Both the position numbers and the translations under genes were made by a program. 64,000 nt of DNA from positions 1,178,001 through 1,242,000 of the forward strand of contig JAVLRN010000012.1 of the NCBI GenBank assembly GCA_032821775.1, in the 5' to 3' direction. This document shows, in pieces, positions 31,930-42,688 of the stretch. Within the stretch, counting starts at the first letter, position 1. Every line of letters begins with the position of its first letter. The stretch comes from Sanguinoderma infundibulare (lineage: Eukaryota; Basidiomycota; Agaricomycetes; Polyporales; Polyporaceae). A model generated the notes under the pieces. That model had not been told where the DNA came from. It did no database searches and saw only the letters and a program-made list of their open reading frames with translations.

Positions 31930-33655
31930 TCAATTCCATGTCCATGTCCCTTCCGCGATGTCCTCTGGACACCCCCACTCTAGTTCTACGCAATCCCCAT
32001 CGTCTTTGCCCCAGCCCAGGTCAACCGGTGCCTCACCCCAGTTTGTTCTTCTATTCTCTTCGCCCCACCTTCCCCAGCCCTCCCGATTTGCGTCTAGGGT
32101 TGCATCTCTAACGGCGATGCTCCCATTCTCGCACCAACTCGAACCGTCATCCGGATCTCCTGGGTCCGGCAATTCCCCTGTGTCCGGCGGTGAAGGCCAC
32201 ATCTCTTCCTGCGTAACTGGCGGCGGAATCAAATGGTGAAGGGCAGGGTCTAGGTCAATAATCCACTCTCGGTCGATCCGTGACTGGAGGACACCCTTGC
32301 GAAGTCGCAGATCCGAGTGCTTTTGGATAGCGTCCACAAGCCAATCGACCCGTCCCCCACAAGCGAGCTGGACTTCGCGCTCGTGCCATATGTCGGTCAA
32401 GGCGATGGACGTCTCGCGGTAGTAGAGCATTTTGGACGCCACGAGTTCCCCGACGTCGTCCATAGGCCGGGGATTGCACGAGGCCTGGTGAGCCGAATGC
32501 TGGTGGGTAGCGAATAAGGAATGGGTTCCTGGTGAGTCCATCGTTGACTGTCCGCCGTCTGACGCTTTCCATAGGTCCGCCCTCCTCTTCGCCCACTCCT
32601 CGCCTTCGATTCTGATGAACGCTGCGACCTGGCTCGCCCACCCAAGCGCCTCATCCCTTCCCCACTCATCCACCTCCTGCGCCTTGCCCACCCCGCCTAT
32701 CTCGACCGCGTATCCCCACTCGCCCGCCACCGCGTCGCACCACTCCTTGAACTCCTCGACCGTCCACTCGAACTTGTGATCATGATGGCGGAAGATGCGA
32801 TCCGTCCGTCCCGTGGGGTCGCGCCACCCCGACCGCGCCCCGAGCGGTGCGTCAGGCGCGGTGAACCGTGCGTTGAACGTAAACGACGGCGTGGTAACAA
32901 GCACGGCCCGCGGGTGGTACGCCCCGAACACGACGGGCACAAACCGGCCCAGGACGCGTTCGTGCAGGTGTTCGATCCTGTGTTTCGTGTTCGTGCCAGC
33001 ACGTCAGTTCTGCCGTTCTTTTTTTCCCTATCTTTGCGTGACTAAAGAGCTTCAAGCGAGAGCGGACGCACACTTCGGTCGCGACGACGCACTCGACGCC
33101 CACAAACTCGGCGTTGACGTGCTCCAGGCTGCCCTCCCACATCTTCACCTCCAGCGGCTCCCAGCGCACGGGCGTGCTGTGCCACACGACGTCCGCCCCC
33201 TCAGGCGCGGGTGGGTTCGTGACGCGCGCGGCGCACTCGAGGTCCGCCGCGCATATATCCAGCCCGGCGATCCTGGTCGGGTGCAGCCAGCCGTGATGAA
33301 GTTCGTCGAGGGCAGCCTCGGTTGCGGAGCGATCTGGCGGGGGGACGTCTGGTGGCGGTGGCGCCAGCCATGGTGCTGGATTGCAGAGGCAGGATAGCAG
33401 CTCACCCTCTCCACATCCAATGTCAACTACCTGTACACCCGAACGCGGGGATCATGTTTCGGAATGTTAGCCTCGTACACGCGTGGTGTGAAAGCTACTG
33501 CGTACCTCTGTGATACCCTCGCGCCGCATGATATCGAGCACCCATCCTCGCCTCTGTAAGTATAAGGCTGGGTGGAACGTCACCGGCAGTTCGTCCACTG
33601 GGCTTCCTTCGACCGCCATCGTGGTATGGTGAGAAAGGGGGACATGAGGCGGCAT
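31930..33655 (-). CDS. HEN1: HEN1-type small RNA 2'-O-methyltransferase
   Basis: Three exons on the minus strand (33655-33506, 33430-33072, 32977-31930) give 518 residues. The SAM-binding motif VVDIGCGEGELLSC begins right at the start of exon 2. The metal-site block, CVVATEVIEHLHERV, is joined across intron 2, and GAYHPRAVLVTTPSFTFN and RHHDHKFEWTVEEF follow. The E-x-x-E-H ... H-x-H pattern that holds Mg2+ in HEN1 is complete. HEN1 methylates the 3'-terminal ribose of small RNAs and protects them from tailing and decay. The protein has only the methyltransferase part of plant HEN1, with a C-terminal Asp/Trp-rich extension of about 200 residues that I cannot assign. Presence of the gene implies an RNAi pathway with end-protected small RNAs. 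Confidence 0.9.
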
Positions 33656-33971
33656 TGTGCCTTATGTATGCTGGCTGGCGTAGGTCATTGTGTACGTATT
33701 GGATGGCGTGGGCGATAACCAAGGACGCAAAGACACTTTCTCAATTTCCTGAGCGGTTCCTTCCAAGCTCACGGCCTGCCGCAGCACATCTTCCGAGAGT
33801 CACACGAAGATCGAAGGAGCCTGAGTGACAGTATGGGAAGTTGAACGTCCTTGCGAGAATGCATCGGGAATCATAAGTGCTAACGACACAGTAGAGATAC
33901 AAATTGACAGCATCGTAGAGTAACTTTTGGCGAGGTCATGAAGCGATACATCATCATCCAGACACTCATGT
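33656..33971. promoter_or_regulatory. Spacer between HEN1 and P0 genes
   Basis: 316 bp containing the HEN1 promoter and the 3' UTR of the P0 gene, both on the minus strand. Nothing further is recognised. Confidence 0.4.
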
Positions 33972-35193
33972 TTAGTCGAAGAGACCGAACCCCTAACCGT
34001 GACACATGAGTTACCAATACTTTTGCGCAGACGTGCCCAACGTACCATGTCGTCGTCAGACTCCTCCTTCTCCTCCTCCTTCTCCTCGGCGGCTGCAGCG
34101 GGAGCAGCCTCGGCAGCAGCGGCAGGAGCAGCGGCAACGACGAACGCGTCTGGGTTGGCAAGGAACTCCTTAGCCTGGAGGGAAAGTGAAGTCAGTAAAT
34201 GCATTTTGCCCGACCAACGAAAACAGGCATAGCCTCAGACAATAAGCGGATAAATGAAACAGCATAGGTCCGTCGGACCCTCAGCATTTTCAGTGTTATG
34301 ATACGTTCATAGGCAACCAAGACCGAGCTTTAGAAAACAGGCGATGCACACCTTCTCAGCACCCTCGAAGCTGTACTCGGTGGCAAGAGCAATAGCGATG
34401 AGGTTCTTGTACGAGTTGACGAGGGAGTGCACGACGGAGACGAGGGTCGGGTAGTTGAGCGCGAGGGAGATCGCGGCGATGGTGGTGACACCAGAGAAGA
34501 AGCGGTCGAGGAGCTCCTTATCCGTGACGTCGAGGACGGCAGGGGAGAAGATGTTGCCCTGGTCGAAGATCTGGACGACGGTCATACCGTAGGTGAACGG
34601 CGAGATGTTCAACATGTTCAGGAGCGTCGCCTCGGACGGGCCGACACGGGTACCGGCAGTGACGACCTGGACGTCGGACACAATTTCAATCGTACCACGA
34701 GCGATCTTGGTCGGGATACCGAGAGCTTGGAAGAAGGACGTCTTGCCGGGTTCCATACCAGTGTTGCCGGCGGGGATGGTGACATCCTTGGGCGCGAGCG
34801 CACCAGCACGAGCGGGGGCAGCGACCTTGTTGGCGGTGATGATGTCACGGATCTCCTTGAGGTCACCCTGGGTGAAGACGAAACCGATGTTGCCCTTGAC
34901 GTGGGGAAGGAGACGCTCGAACTGGGGGTACTCCACGAGGATGGAACGGAGGGCACGGCGGACCATGGTGTTCTTGCCCATGACGACGACACCCTTGCCG
35001 CGGAGAGCGACACGGATCTGGTGCATCTGGTTGGAACCGACGTTGTCGACATTGACGATGAAGATGGAGGCTGAGTGGGGCTTTACTGCCTGCAAACGGG
35101 AAGGAGAGAGCTTGCAGTCGACTCACGGTACTTGGCCACAAGCTCCTTGAGCTTCTGGAAGTATAACTCCTTCTGCGCACGAGTGGCACCCAT
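33972..35193 (-). CDS. RPP0: 60S acidic ribosomal protein P0 (uL10)
   Basis: Four exons on the minus strand (35193-35127, 35070-34352, 34174-34046, 33992-33972) give 311 residues. It starts [20 protein letters not shown] and continues, after intron 1, as [20 protein letters not shown]; only the acceptor at 35071 gives this frame. [18 protein letters not shown] and the Ala-rich hinge [20 protein letters not shown] are typical. The last exon of seven codons supplies GFGLFD and the stop, the conserved stalk tail that binds elongation factors and is also found on P1/P2. P0 anchors the lateral stalk of the large ribosomal subunit. The 177-nt intron 2 is longer than most here; I looked for a snoRNA in it and found no convincing C/D boxes. 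Confidence 0.95.
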
Positions 35194-35800
35194 TGTGATG
35201 ATGTAGTTCTGAGAAGTTTGTCAGGACAACGTCCACATTACATCTCGGGCATATTTTGGCTACTCACTTGTGTGTTGAGAGCGAGAAGATGATCAGTGCC
35301 TCCCTATTGACCTCTACAGCGTCTCCATTTCAGAAAACCGCAGACTAGAGACGTACGTCGACGCTTACCTTGTGTGCCAATGGATTTTTCAAGGCAACTG
35401 GTCGAGATTGTGCAATGGCGGTGGATAACTGACTTGCCGGGTACGGAATTTCGGTCGGTGGACGGGTGGCGTATAGTTGCTCAGATAGGGTTTGCGGAGA
35501 TCCCACGGATGCCAATCACCCAGAAACGGAAACTGGAAGACTGGGGCAGAGTCTGGTGCAAGCAACGTGATCACAGTCACGAGACGACGTGTCACACACT
35601 GAGATGGGGTCACTAGTACTGTCACCGTGTCAGGTCGCGTCGAGGGCGAGGACGTTGTCTGCGACGGTGACGTCTCTTTGCCCGGCTTGCTCTCCACTGC
35701 ACCGGCGGACTCTACAGGCGATCCGTACGTGCTGGGTGGCGGACGGGGAGCCCTTAGTGCCGTTGCAACGCTCTGGGGACCGCATCTCACATGCAATGGA
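35194..35800. promoter_or_regulatory. Divergent promoter region of P0 and the PPR-like gene
   Basis: 607 bp between divergent starts. It may hold a 5' UTR intron of the P0 gene (GTACGTCT/GTAAGC-like signals occur on the minus strand near 35,210-35,370), but none is certain. Confidence 0.4.
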
Positions 35801-38800
35801 ATGTTGCGATGGGTGCTGCAGACCGTCCCAGTTGCGGGCGGCTGCGATGGTGTCTCGAAGCTCAGGTGAGTATCTCTCCTTGTCTTGCAGACGTTCTTCT
35901 CATTGGTGTTTTCAGGACTGCCTTCCGTTCGTCGAGCCACCGTGCAGTCGCGTCGGCGGCAAGGCCATCCCACTCCTTGACACGTCCCGCCGACCGGTGT
36001 ACATTCTCTCTCACTGACGATGGGGTCAACACCTCGGCTCCGCGCGAAGAGTGCGATAATTCTTTTGCTACCGCCATGACAGCAGTGGATGCTAGTCCCA
36101 CCGCTTTTGGCTCAAGCATGGACTCCCTTTTCATCCCTCCGCAACCTCTTCACGATGGACCCCACATACGCTCCATGGCGAAGCTTCACGCCTTTCTCTC
36201 AGAAGAGCAAGATGCTCCTTACCCCTACACCATCCGCGACATTCGTCACAGATACCTCCTCTGGAAGTCCAATCGCGTCCTCCACAATCTCAGCCCTATG
36301 GACCTCAGTTCGCTGATACGTCTCCTCGGCACACTTTCTACCTCGCAACCCGGGAAGCCTGTCGGTTTGCTTCACACCCATTCTCGGGCAGCTCATATGC
36401 CTCCGTCCTCCTTTGTTCCCCATTGGAACCTTCTGGCCACTGTTTTTCGTGACAAGCGCTATTTGTTGCGGTATTCCCTGCTGCCTTCTGACCGCTATTG
36501 GATGATGCGCGCTCATCTTGCTGCATTCCTCGAGCGAGTGCAATCTAGTCAGTGTTGTTCCATGAGCACCCCGAGTACCAGATTATTTAACCTCTTTCCA
36601 GATCCTGCGGAAGCGGAGGGATACTTGGTGAAGGCGGGAAAGTTCTATAGGACTCTTTCCGTGCATTCCTACCCCGACATCCACGTGCCTTATTTGCAAG
36701 CCCTGCTCGCATCGACGTCAATGGAATCGGCGCAAGCATTGAAGAACAGCTTTGCTTCACTCCTTGCCCGCGGACGGTGTCATTCGGCAGTTGGCGAGGT
36801 CTTGTTTCAGGCAATCCTCCATCCTCGGCCGTGGTCTCTAGCTTCTTCGAGGCAGGACATTCTTCATGCCCTTGCCCAAGGTATCGAAGCTAGAGCCGAT
36901 CGACATCCTCGACTGGCTGGTGACATAACCGCTCAAGCATCCACAAACACCGGGGGCGTCCCTGTGCCTTCGGTACCCAGGTCGGACGTTGGTACTTTAG
37001 CGATGTCTTTGGAGGGGGCTGTTTTTGGCTTTGGATCGGCCCACGGGCGCACTACAGTGGACAGTCGCATCTTCAGGTGGAGCAACGCCGTGGCCAGCCG
37101 CGTGTTCAGTGCCGTTTCTGAGGAGACAGTTGACCTTCGGTGGAATTGCCTAGTCCTTCTCGCCCTTGCCCGCACGCGCTCTGCGGATGCCGTCGGTAAG
37201 AGTGTAGCCAAAGCACAGGATCCAGTGCAGCAGGCAGCGGTTGTGGAATGGCAGACCGTCTGTATCCTCGCGACCTTGGAGAATCTATTGCAAACGCGGA
37301 AGGATTCCGGTGCGACCCCTTTCGATCACGACATCCTGCATGGGCTAGCGCAGGTCGTTCGGAGTGTCTGGCGAGACTGGACGACAGTACACCCTTCCGT
37401 CGCACCCACCCGTTCTCTCTTCGTCACCCGCCTCGTCTGCGCCGCCTTCTTCAAGCTCGCCGGGCTTCTTAACGACAAGGGACTTGTGGACGTGTGCCGC
37501 GAGTATACGGTCGCCGCCGAGCTTTGGACCATGGATTTGGCCAGACCTAGGACGGAGGATGGTTTACAAGCGATGGCTGCCGAGCAGCTCTACGCATCCC
37601 TGGTATGTGGGACGTTTTTCGAACGCGCCCTAGTCAACCTTGTGGTGTACGCATCCCATGTACGCACCATCCGAGGCGCGGTCGACGTGGCGGTCCTCCG
37701 ATATGCGCGTACGGATCCTGAGCATGCTCAAGAGCTCGTCGCGTGGTCATCTGCCCGCAATATTGCGCCTACCCCAGCTGTCATCGCTACTGTCGGCGTG
37801 ATGTTGGCGAGGTGTGGCATCGGGGAATACCTAGACCGATACCTCAATGACATCCGGCTCCCTCCCGAATTACGGGAGCAGGTACTCTCTGCACACCTCT
37901 GGATGTACATCCGCCAAGGTCGTCGGTTCATGAACCCCAGTCAGGTCGTGGACGCCATGCATCGCGCGTTCGACTTGCTCTCCCAGCTCGAGGGACCAAT
38001 TCGTCTTACCTTAAGGCTGCAGTCCACGCTCCTCGTCTTAATCCGCCACCAGTACTCCCAGACGGCTCTCAAGCTCGTGGAGGACGCCGCGGTTCAACAT
38101 CCCTCGCTCTTTACGCCGGCGTTCTACACCAGTCTGCTCCGTACGTTCCTTCGCCACCGCCGGTACACTCTCGCACGCCGGATGCTTGCGCACGCCGTAT
38201 TGAAGCACCCGGACATGGCTCCGCGTTGGACGTCGCTCGTACTTTTCCATTTACACCGCGCAGGGGCGCGCAGGCTCGCATCGAAGGTTGAGCAGACCCC
38301 CTCGTTCATGACGCTCGGTGCTTCAGTGGAGTCCCGGCGGAGACGTCTGACTGTGTCGGCCTTAGCTTGCCCAGGCGTGACCGCCGACGATCCCCGCGCT
38401 TGGCTTCACAACATCAACGTACTCACCCGCACCGGCCGTATGCGCGCCGCGAAGGCGCTCTTCCACGCTGTGCGCGAGCGCGCGTCCCCTCCCGTCCGCA
38501 CCTCGCTCGGCAACGCGATCCTGCACGGACACCTCCTGCACGCCCGCTCGACGAACCCGCAGCGCCTGCGCGCGGTCGTCGCCGCATTCGTCGAGCTTAC
38601 CGAACGATACGCGTTCGCCGCGGATCACGTCACGGTCAACATCCTGCTCAAGGCGCAGCTGCGTTCGCGCACCGAGGTCGATGCGGCGGGGGCGCGCCGG
38701 CTGTTCGACGCGCTCGTGCGCCGGGGCTACCCCACCGGGTCCCCGCTGGCGACGCCTCCGTTCGGAGCGGCGACGCCCACCCCCAGCACGAGCTTGAGGA

Positions 38801-38970
38801 TCGGGGGGCTCGAGGTGCCGCCCGTCGATGCGCCGCTGTCGTTCAAGCGGCATGTCGAGCCGATGTACAAGACGTTCGTCAAGGTGTTCTACCTCAAGGG
38901 CGATGTGGCGGCTGCGCGGAAGGTGATTGGGATGCTGAAGACCTTGGAGGCGCAGGCCTGGGGCCGGTGA
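35801..38970 (+). CDS. Large mitochondrial helical-repeat (PPR-like) protein
   Basis: Two exons (35801-35865, 35916-38970) give 1039 residues. The start chosen gives MLRWVLQTVPVAGGCDG and then RTAFRSSSHRAVASAARPSH, a good mitochondrial presequence. A long frame also continues upstream of the intron in another phase and is rejected. Motif-poor alpha-helical sequence follows. Repeats of roughly 35 residues resemble pentatricopeptide units in the C-terminal half, for example FYTSLLRTFLRHRRYTLARR, NVLTRTGRMRAAKALFHAVR and FKRHVEPMYKTFVKVFYLKG. Proteins of this build usually bind organellar RNA and act in mitochondrial expression; that role is inference. It is probably lineage-specific in sequence, with no named orthologue recognised. 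Confidence 0.75.
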
Positions 38971-40219
38971 GCGGAGTGTTTTGGTATGCCATATGCACGG
39001 AAGGAGGAATGGTGGCGGGTCGCTCAATGGGTGGCCTGATGTATATGCTATAACCTTGCGAGGGTGTCCACTGTCGTGTCATGTCATATACTGAGTATCG
39101 CTTGATTATGTGTTGCGTCCTCTGGATATTTTATAGGACGAACGATAAGCAAGTCCAGCGTTCTGCGCGACCAGGACCATATATTGTAAAAGGAGCTACT
39201 GCTGAACATGGGTCCACCGCACATGCAGTGCGGACACGGATGTCAATGCTTCAAAAAAAATAAATGAAAGCCTAGCGAGACGAGAGCGCGAATCAGACGA
39301 GAGGGATGAAGAGATGAGACGGGGAAGCTCGAAAAGACAAGACAAGACAAGACGAGTGCTCGAGGGAACGGACGGGCGGGCGAGGCAGGTGAGCGAAATA
39401 AGAACAAATACAAAAACAAAACTCAAGCGTTCAGCGCCAGCAGCTGGTATACACGGAACACAGGAAAGGACAACGACGGCTCGTCCAGCATCGGTCACGT
39501 TGCGCTGTAGGCGGGCAGCAAGTAGATGACCCGCAACACCACCGACCGCTCCGGGCAACGCGAGCGTAGGAGAGAGTCGAGACGTGCTTGGGACGAAGGC
39601 TTTGGTGTGGGTAGGGAAGCGATAGGTGGACGGGATAGAAGGATGGGAGGGAATGGGAGACGGAAACGGAAACGGAAACGGAAACGGAAACGGAAACGGA
39701 TGTGAACGAGTGGCGGTGTCCTTTGGGCCGGAACCAGAGCTTGACGAGGGTTGCTTGCAACAAGGCGGCGTGCGTATAAAATGGATAGATGTCGAAGAAG
39801 AACTTAGGGGAGGAGACAAGGACACGAAGGACGAGAAATGCCGGAGAAGGATGCAATATTACGGGGGCGCCAACCCGGGATAGCGATAGTGAATATACAC
39901 AGGCGAATGAAACAAGAGGGTATGCGGGGACGGTCGATGTATGCTGGATTGAGTGTTGTGTTGTACGTGGACGTGGACGTCGCGGGTCGTGAGTGTGCCG
40001 GCCATCAGGATGATGCGGATAGCGAGAGCAATTGGCTTTATAGGGAGGCGGTAAGATATGGTCGTGTCGTAGGAGGTCGTCAGAGCCGTCACAGGTGGAA
40101 GAAACACTTGAAAACCTATCGTACAGAGCAATCGATTAGCTAAAGGGGTGCATACGTGCAAAGCGAACGTACAAGTTGATCCGCGCAGCCCGTGCGCGTC
40201 GAGGCAAACCACGAAGTCC
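38971..40219. other. Convergent gene-free region
   Basis: 3' flanks of the PPR-like gene and of the casein kinase gene face each other. Frames up to 209 codons on the minus strand (39196-39825) are driven by the hexanucleotide repeat and TC-rich tracts and are not called. It may include long 3' UTRs. Confidence 0.4.
39661..39700. repeat. Hexanucleotide microsatellite (CGGAAA)n
   Basis: Six full copies plus a partial one of CGGAAA in uninterrupted tandem, outside any gene. Confidence 0.95.
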
Positions 40220-42688
40220 TTATGCCCGACAGCAGAACGCAGCCCAGAAACCCTTCTTCCTCCCCATGCCATGCTCGTCCTGCTCCCCGACACGCTCCAT
40301 CTGCTCCCGATCGTACACCCCCATTGCCCTCGCCTGACCGTTCATTCCTTCCTGCCTTGTGCCCGCAGTTGTCGTTCCTTCACGGCTCGCAGTGCCGGCC
40401 TTGCCCGGACCTTGACCATACAGGAAGGACTCCGAGTTGTTCGGGTGCTGCTGCAACGCACCCGAACCGTTCGCTCCAGGTGCGCCACCTGGCGGAATAG
40501 GAGACTGACGGCCATACGCGTTCGTGCGGTAACCACCCCCGCTCCCAGGCGCCGCATAGGGGTGCGGGGCGACCAGCCCACTGTCGCGCTCGGCGCGACC
40601 GATCTGCTGCTGACTCTGGCGTCGGCTCTGCGGAGCCAGAGGTTGAACGCTGACATGTTCGCGAGAACCACCGCGTGAGGCGTCGTGTGGACGACGGGTG
40701 CTCTTGACATGGGCAGGGGTCGGCGCCAACACAAGCGGTGACGAGGGCGAGGCATCTTGAAGTTGGTTGCGTGATGACCTGTGCGCCCGCTCGCGATCCC
40801 GGTGGCGATCCCTGTGAGGGGTGTGAGGAGTACCTCCATGCGCCGAAGCCAGAAGAGCGGAAGTCTAAGAAGGCATTCAGTACCGCCGCCATACGCGCGG
40901 ATAGAAGAACGTACGTGGCTTGCTTCCCAGCCTTTGCCGTTGTTGAGAAGCATCCAGTCGAAAACGCCATCCTCGGGCTCGCCCAGGGTCTTGAGAACCT
41001 TGGTAAACAACTCCCGAAGGAAGTCATAGTCCGGCGTCTCCTCGAAGCCAAGCTTACGGACATAGTTCATATAGATGGCAAACTCCTCTAGAAGGTGCGG
41101 GGAGATCAGCAAGTGCACGTCGTGAGAAGATCCAGCTGACTGACCAGGGAAACCCTCGCAGAGCTCTTCGATCGGCGTGCTCTGCTTCTTCTCGCCGATC
41201 TTTTCGTACTTCTGCTTATTCGTGGCCGCGCGGAGACCTTGCCAAGGCAATCCGCCACGCAAGAAGTACATGAAGACATGGCCCAAGGACTCGAGATCAT
41301 CACGACGGGACTGCTCGCGACCCAAATGGGTGTTGATGGACATGTAACGAGCAGTGCCGGACAAAGACTTGCGCTCACGGTACGGAATGTGCACCTTCGT
41401 CTTCGGGTCACGGTAATGCTTAGCCATACCGAAGTCTGAGAGAGTACCATGTCAGTACGTTGAAACACCCTGCTTTGCGGTGACGTAAAATAAAAGAATC
41501 AGTAGATGGGAAGTAAGGCATGGAACAGGTACATTTTTGAAGGAAGGCAGCACAAAATGAGAACCCCAGATCCCAAAAGCGGGAGAAAGAACAGGAGATG
41601 ATAATTCCGCAAAGCGTTTGCAGGGTAACGTAGTTGGATGGAACACACACCGATTATGTGAATGCTATTGGCAGTCTTTGTCCCCGGCACACCAATCAAA
41701 AAGTTGTCCGGCTTGATGTCGCGATAGATGAGGGACTTTTCGTGAATGGACTGCACACGAGTGACCTGTATCACAGACGTGCATTCATCAGTAATCAGGA
41801 AGACAGATAGATACATGCATGCCACATCTCGGATCGTGGTATGGTCAGAGGGCGGGACTCTTCACACAGCCATGAAAGACGCGTGCGAGCTATGCTTGGA
41901 GCCGCCTTCTCCCGACGCCCATGTCGGCTACGGCAGGCTAAGCGCCGACAGCCGATTGTCAACTGATAGGTGGGGATGAAACCCAACGCAGCGAGACGGT
42001 GGGAACGCGCAGGGGATATGAACATCGCCCCACCACCTCCTGTCAACCGGGCGCGGACTGCAAGACTCGAATGTGGCGGAGGGATGGACTCACCATCTGC
42101 TTCGCAGCCATGCAAACGGTCTTGATGGAAAACTTGCGAGCGCACATGTCGAAAAGGTCCTCCAGGTTGGGCCCGAGCAAGTCAATAACAAGTACATTGT
42201 GGAGCCCTTCCTGGCCGAAGTAGTGGACCTGCGGGACACCCGCTATTGGAAGGGCCAAAGATTTAGTGAGCGGGCAGGGCGCCACGGCGTATGAGGGTCT
42301 CAAAGACACATACGTGTGCCGTTCAAAGTCCTGTACGACCTGTACTCGTCGCGCAACTGGGGAGCCTCCGACTTGCGCGGTTCCTGAGGACGGACACGGG
42401 GTCAAAGCTGGCCCTGGACATTGCGGGGGGTAGGAACACCTACAAACTTGATGGCAACGGGCTGGTTGTTGAGCATGTTGGTGCCTTCAAAACGGTGTGG
42501 TAGGGTTATTCCCAAAGGCACTAAATGCTTGAACATGGATTGGACAGCGCACCCTCAAAGACGACACCGAAAGAGCCCTCCCCAATCTTCTTTCCGACCC
42601 GGAAGTGATTGCCCACGACGCCATTGGAAGTAGCAGACTGAGAAGAATGATGGGCTGAGGAGGAAGCTATTACATGGGGAGTAGTCAT
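40220..42688 (-). CDS. YCK-type casein kinase 1, palmitoylated plasma-membrane form
   Basis: Eight exons on the minus strand: 42688-42553, 42484-42444, 42383-42314, 42242-42094, 41765-41651, 41435-41145, 41087-40895 and 40811-40220, giving about 528 residues. The kinase domain is complete: [63 protein letters not shown] and the CK1 signature [17 protein letters not shown] long disordered tail ends [11 protein letters not shown]. The Cys-Cys pair near the C-terminus is the palmitoylation site of yeast Yck1/Yck2 and S. pombe Cki1/Cki2, which act at the plasma membrane in nutrient signalling and endocytosis. The exon 7/8 junction is uncertain: the strong GTACGT donor at 40914 gives the wrong phase, so a GTATGG donor at 40894 was used. 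Introns 4 (328 nt) and 5 (215 nt) are unusually long. Confidence 0.9.

Noticed and set aside
34175..34351. Possible snoRNA in the long P0 intron
   Set aside because: Several CTGA tetramers are present but no credible TGATGA C box at the right distance.
35627..35800. Longer 5' extension of the PPR-like gene from 35627
   Set aside because: The frame is open but starts with sequence unlike a presequence; the ATG at 35801 gives a good mitochondrial signal.
39196..39825. 209-codon minus-strand frame with FPFPFPFP-type stretch
   Set aside because: Driven by the CGGAAA microsatellite and TC-rich DNA between convergent genes.
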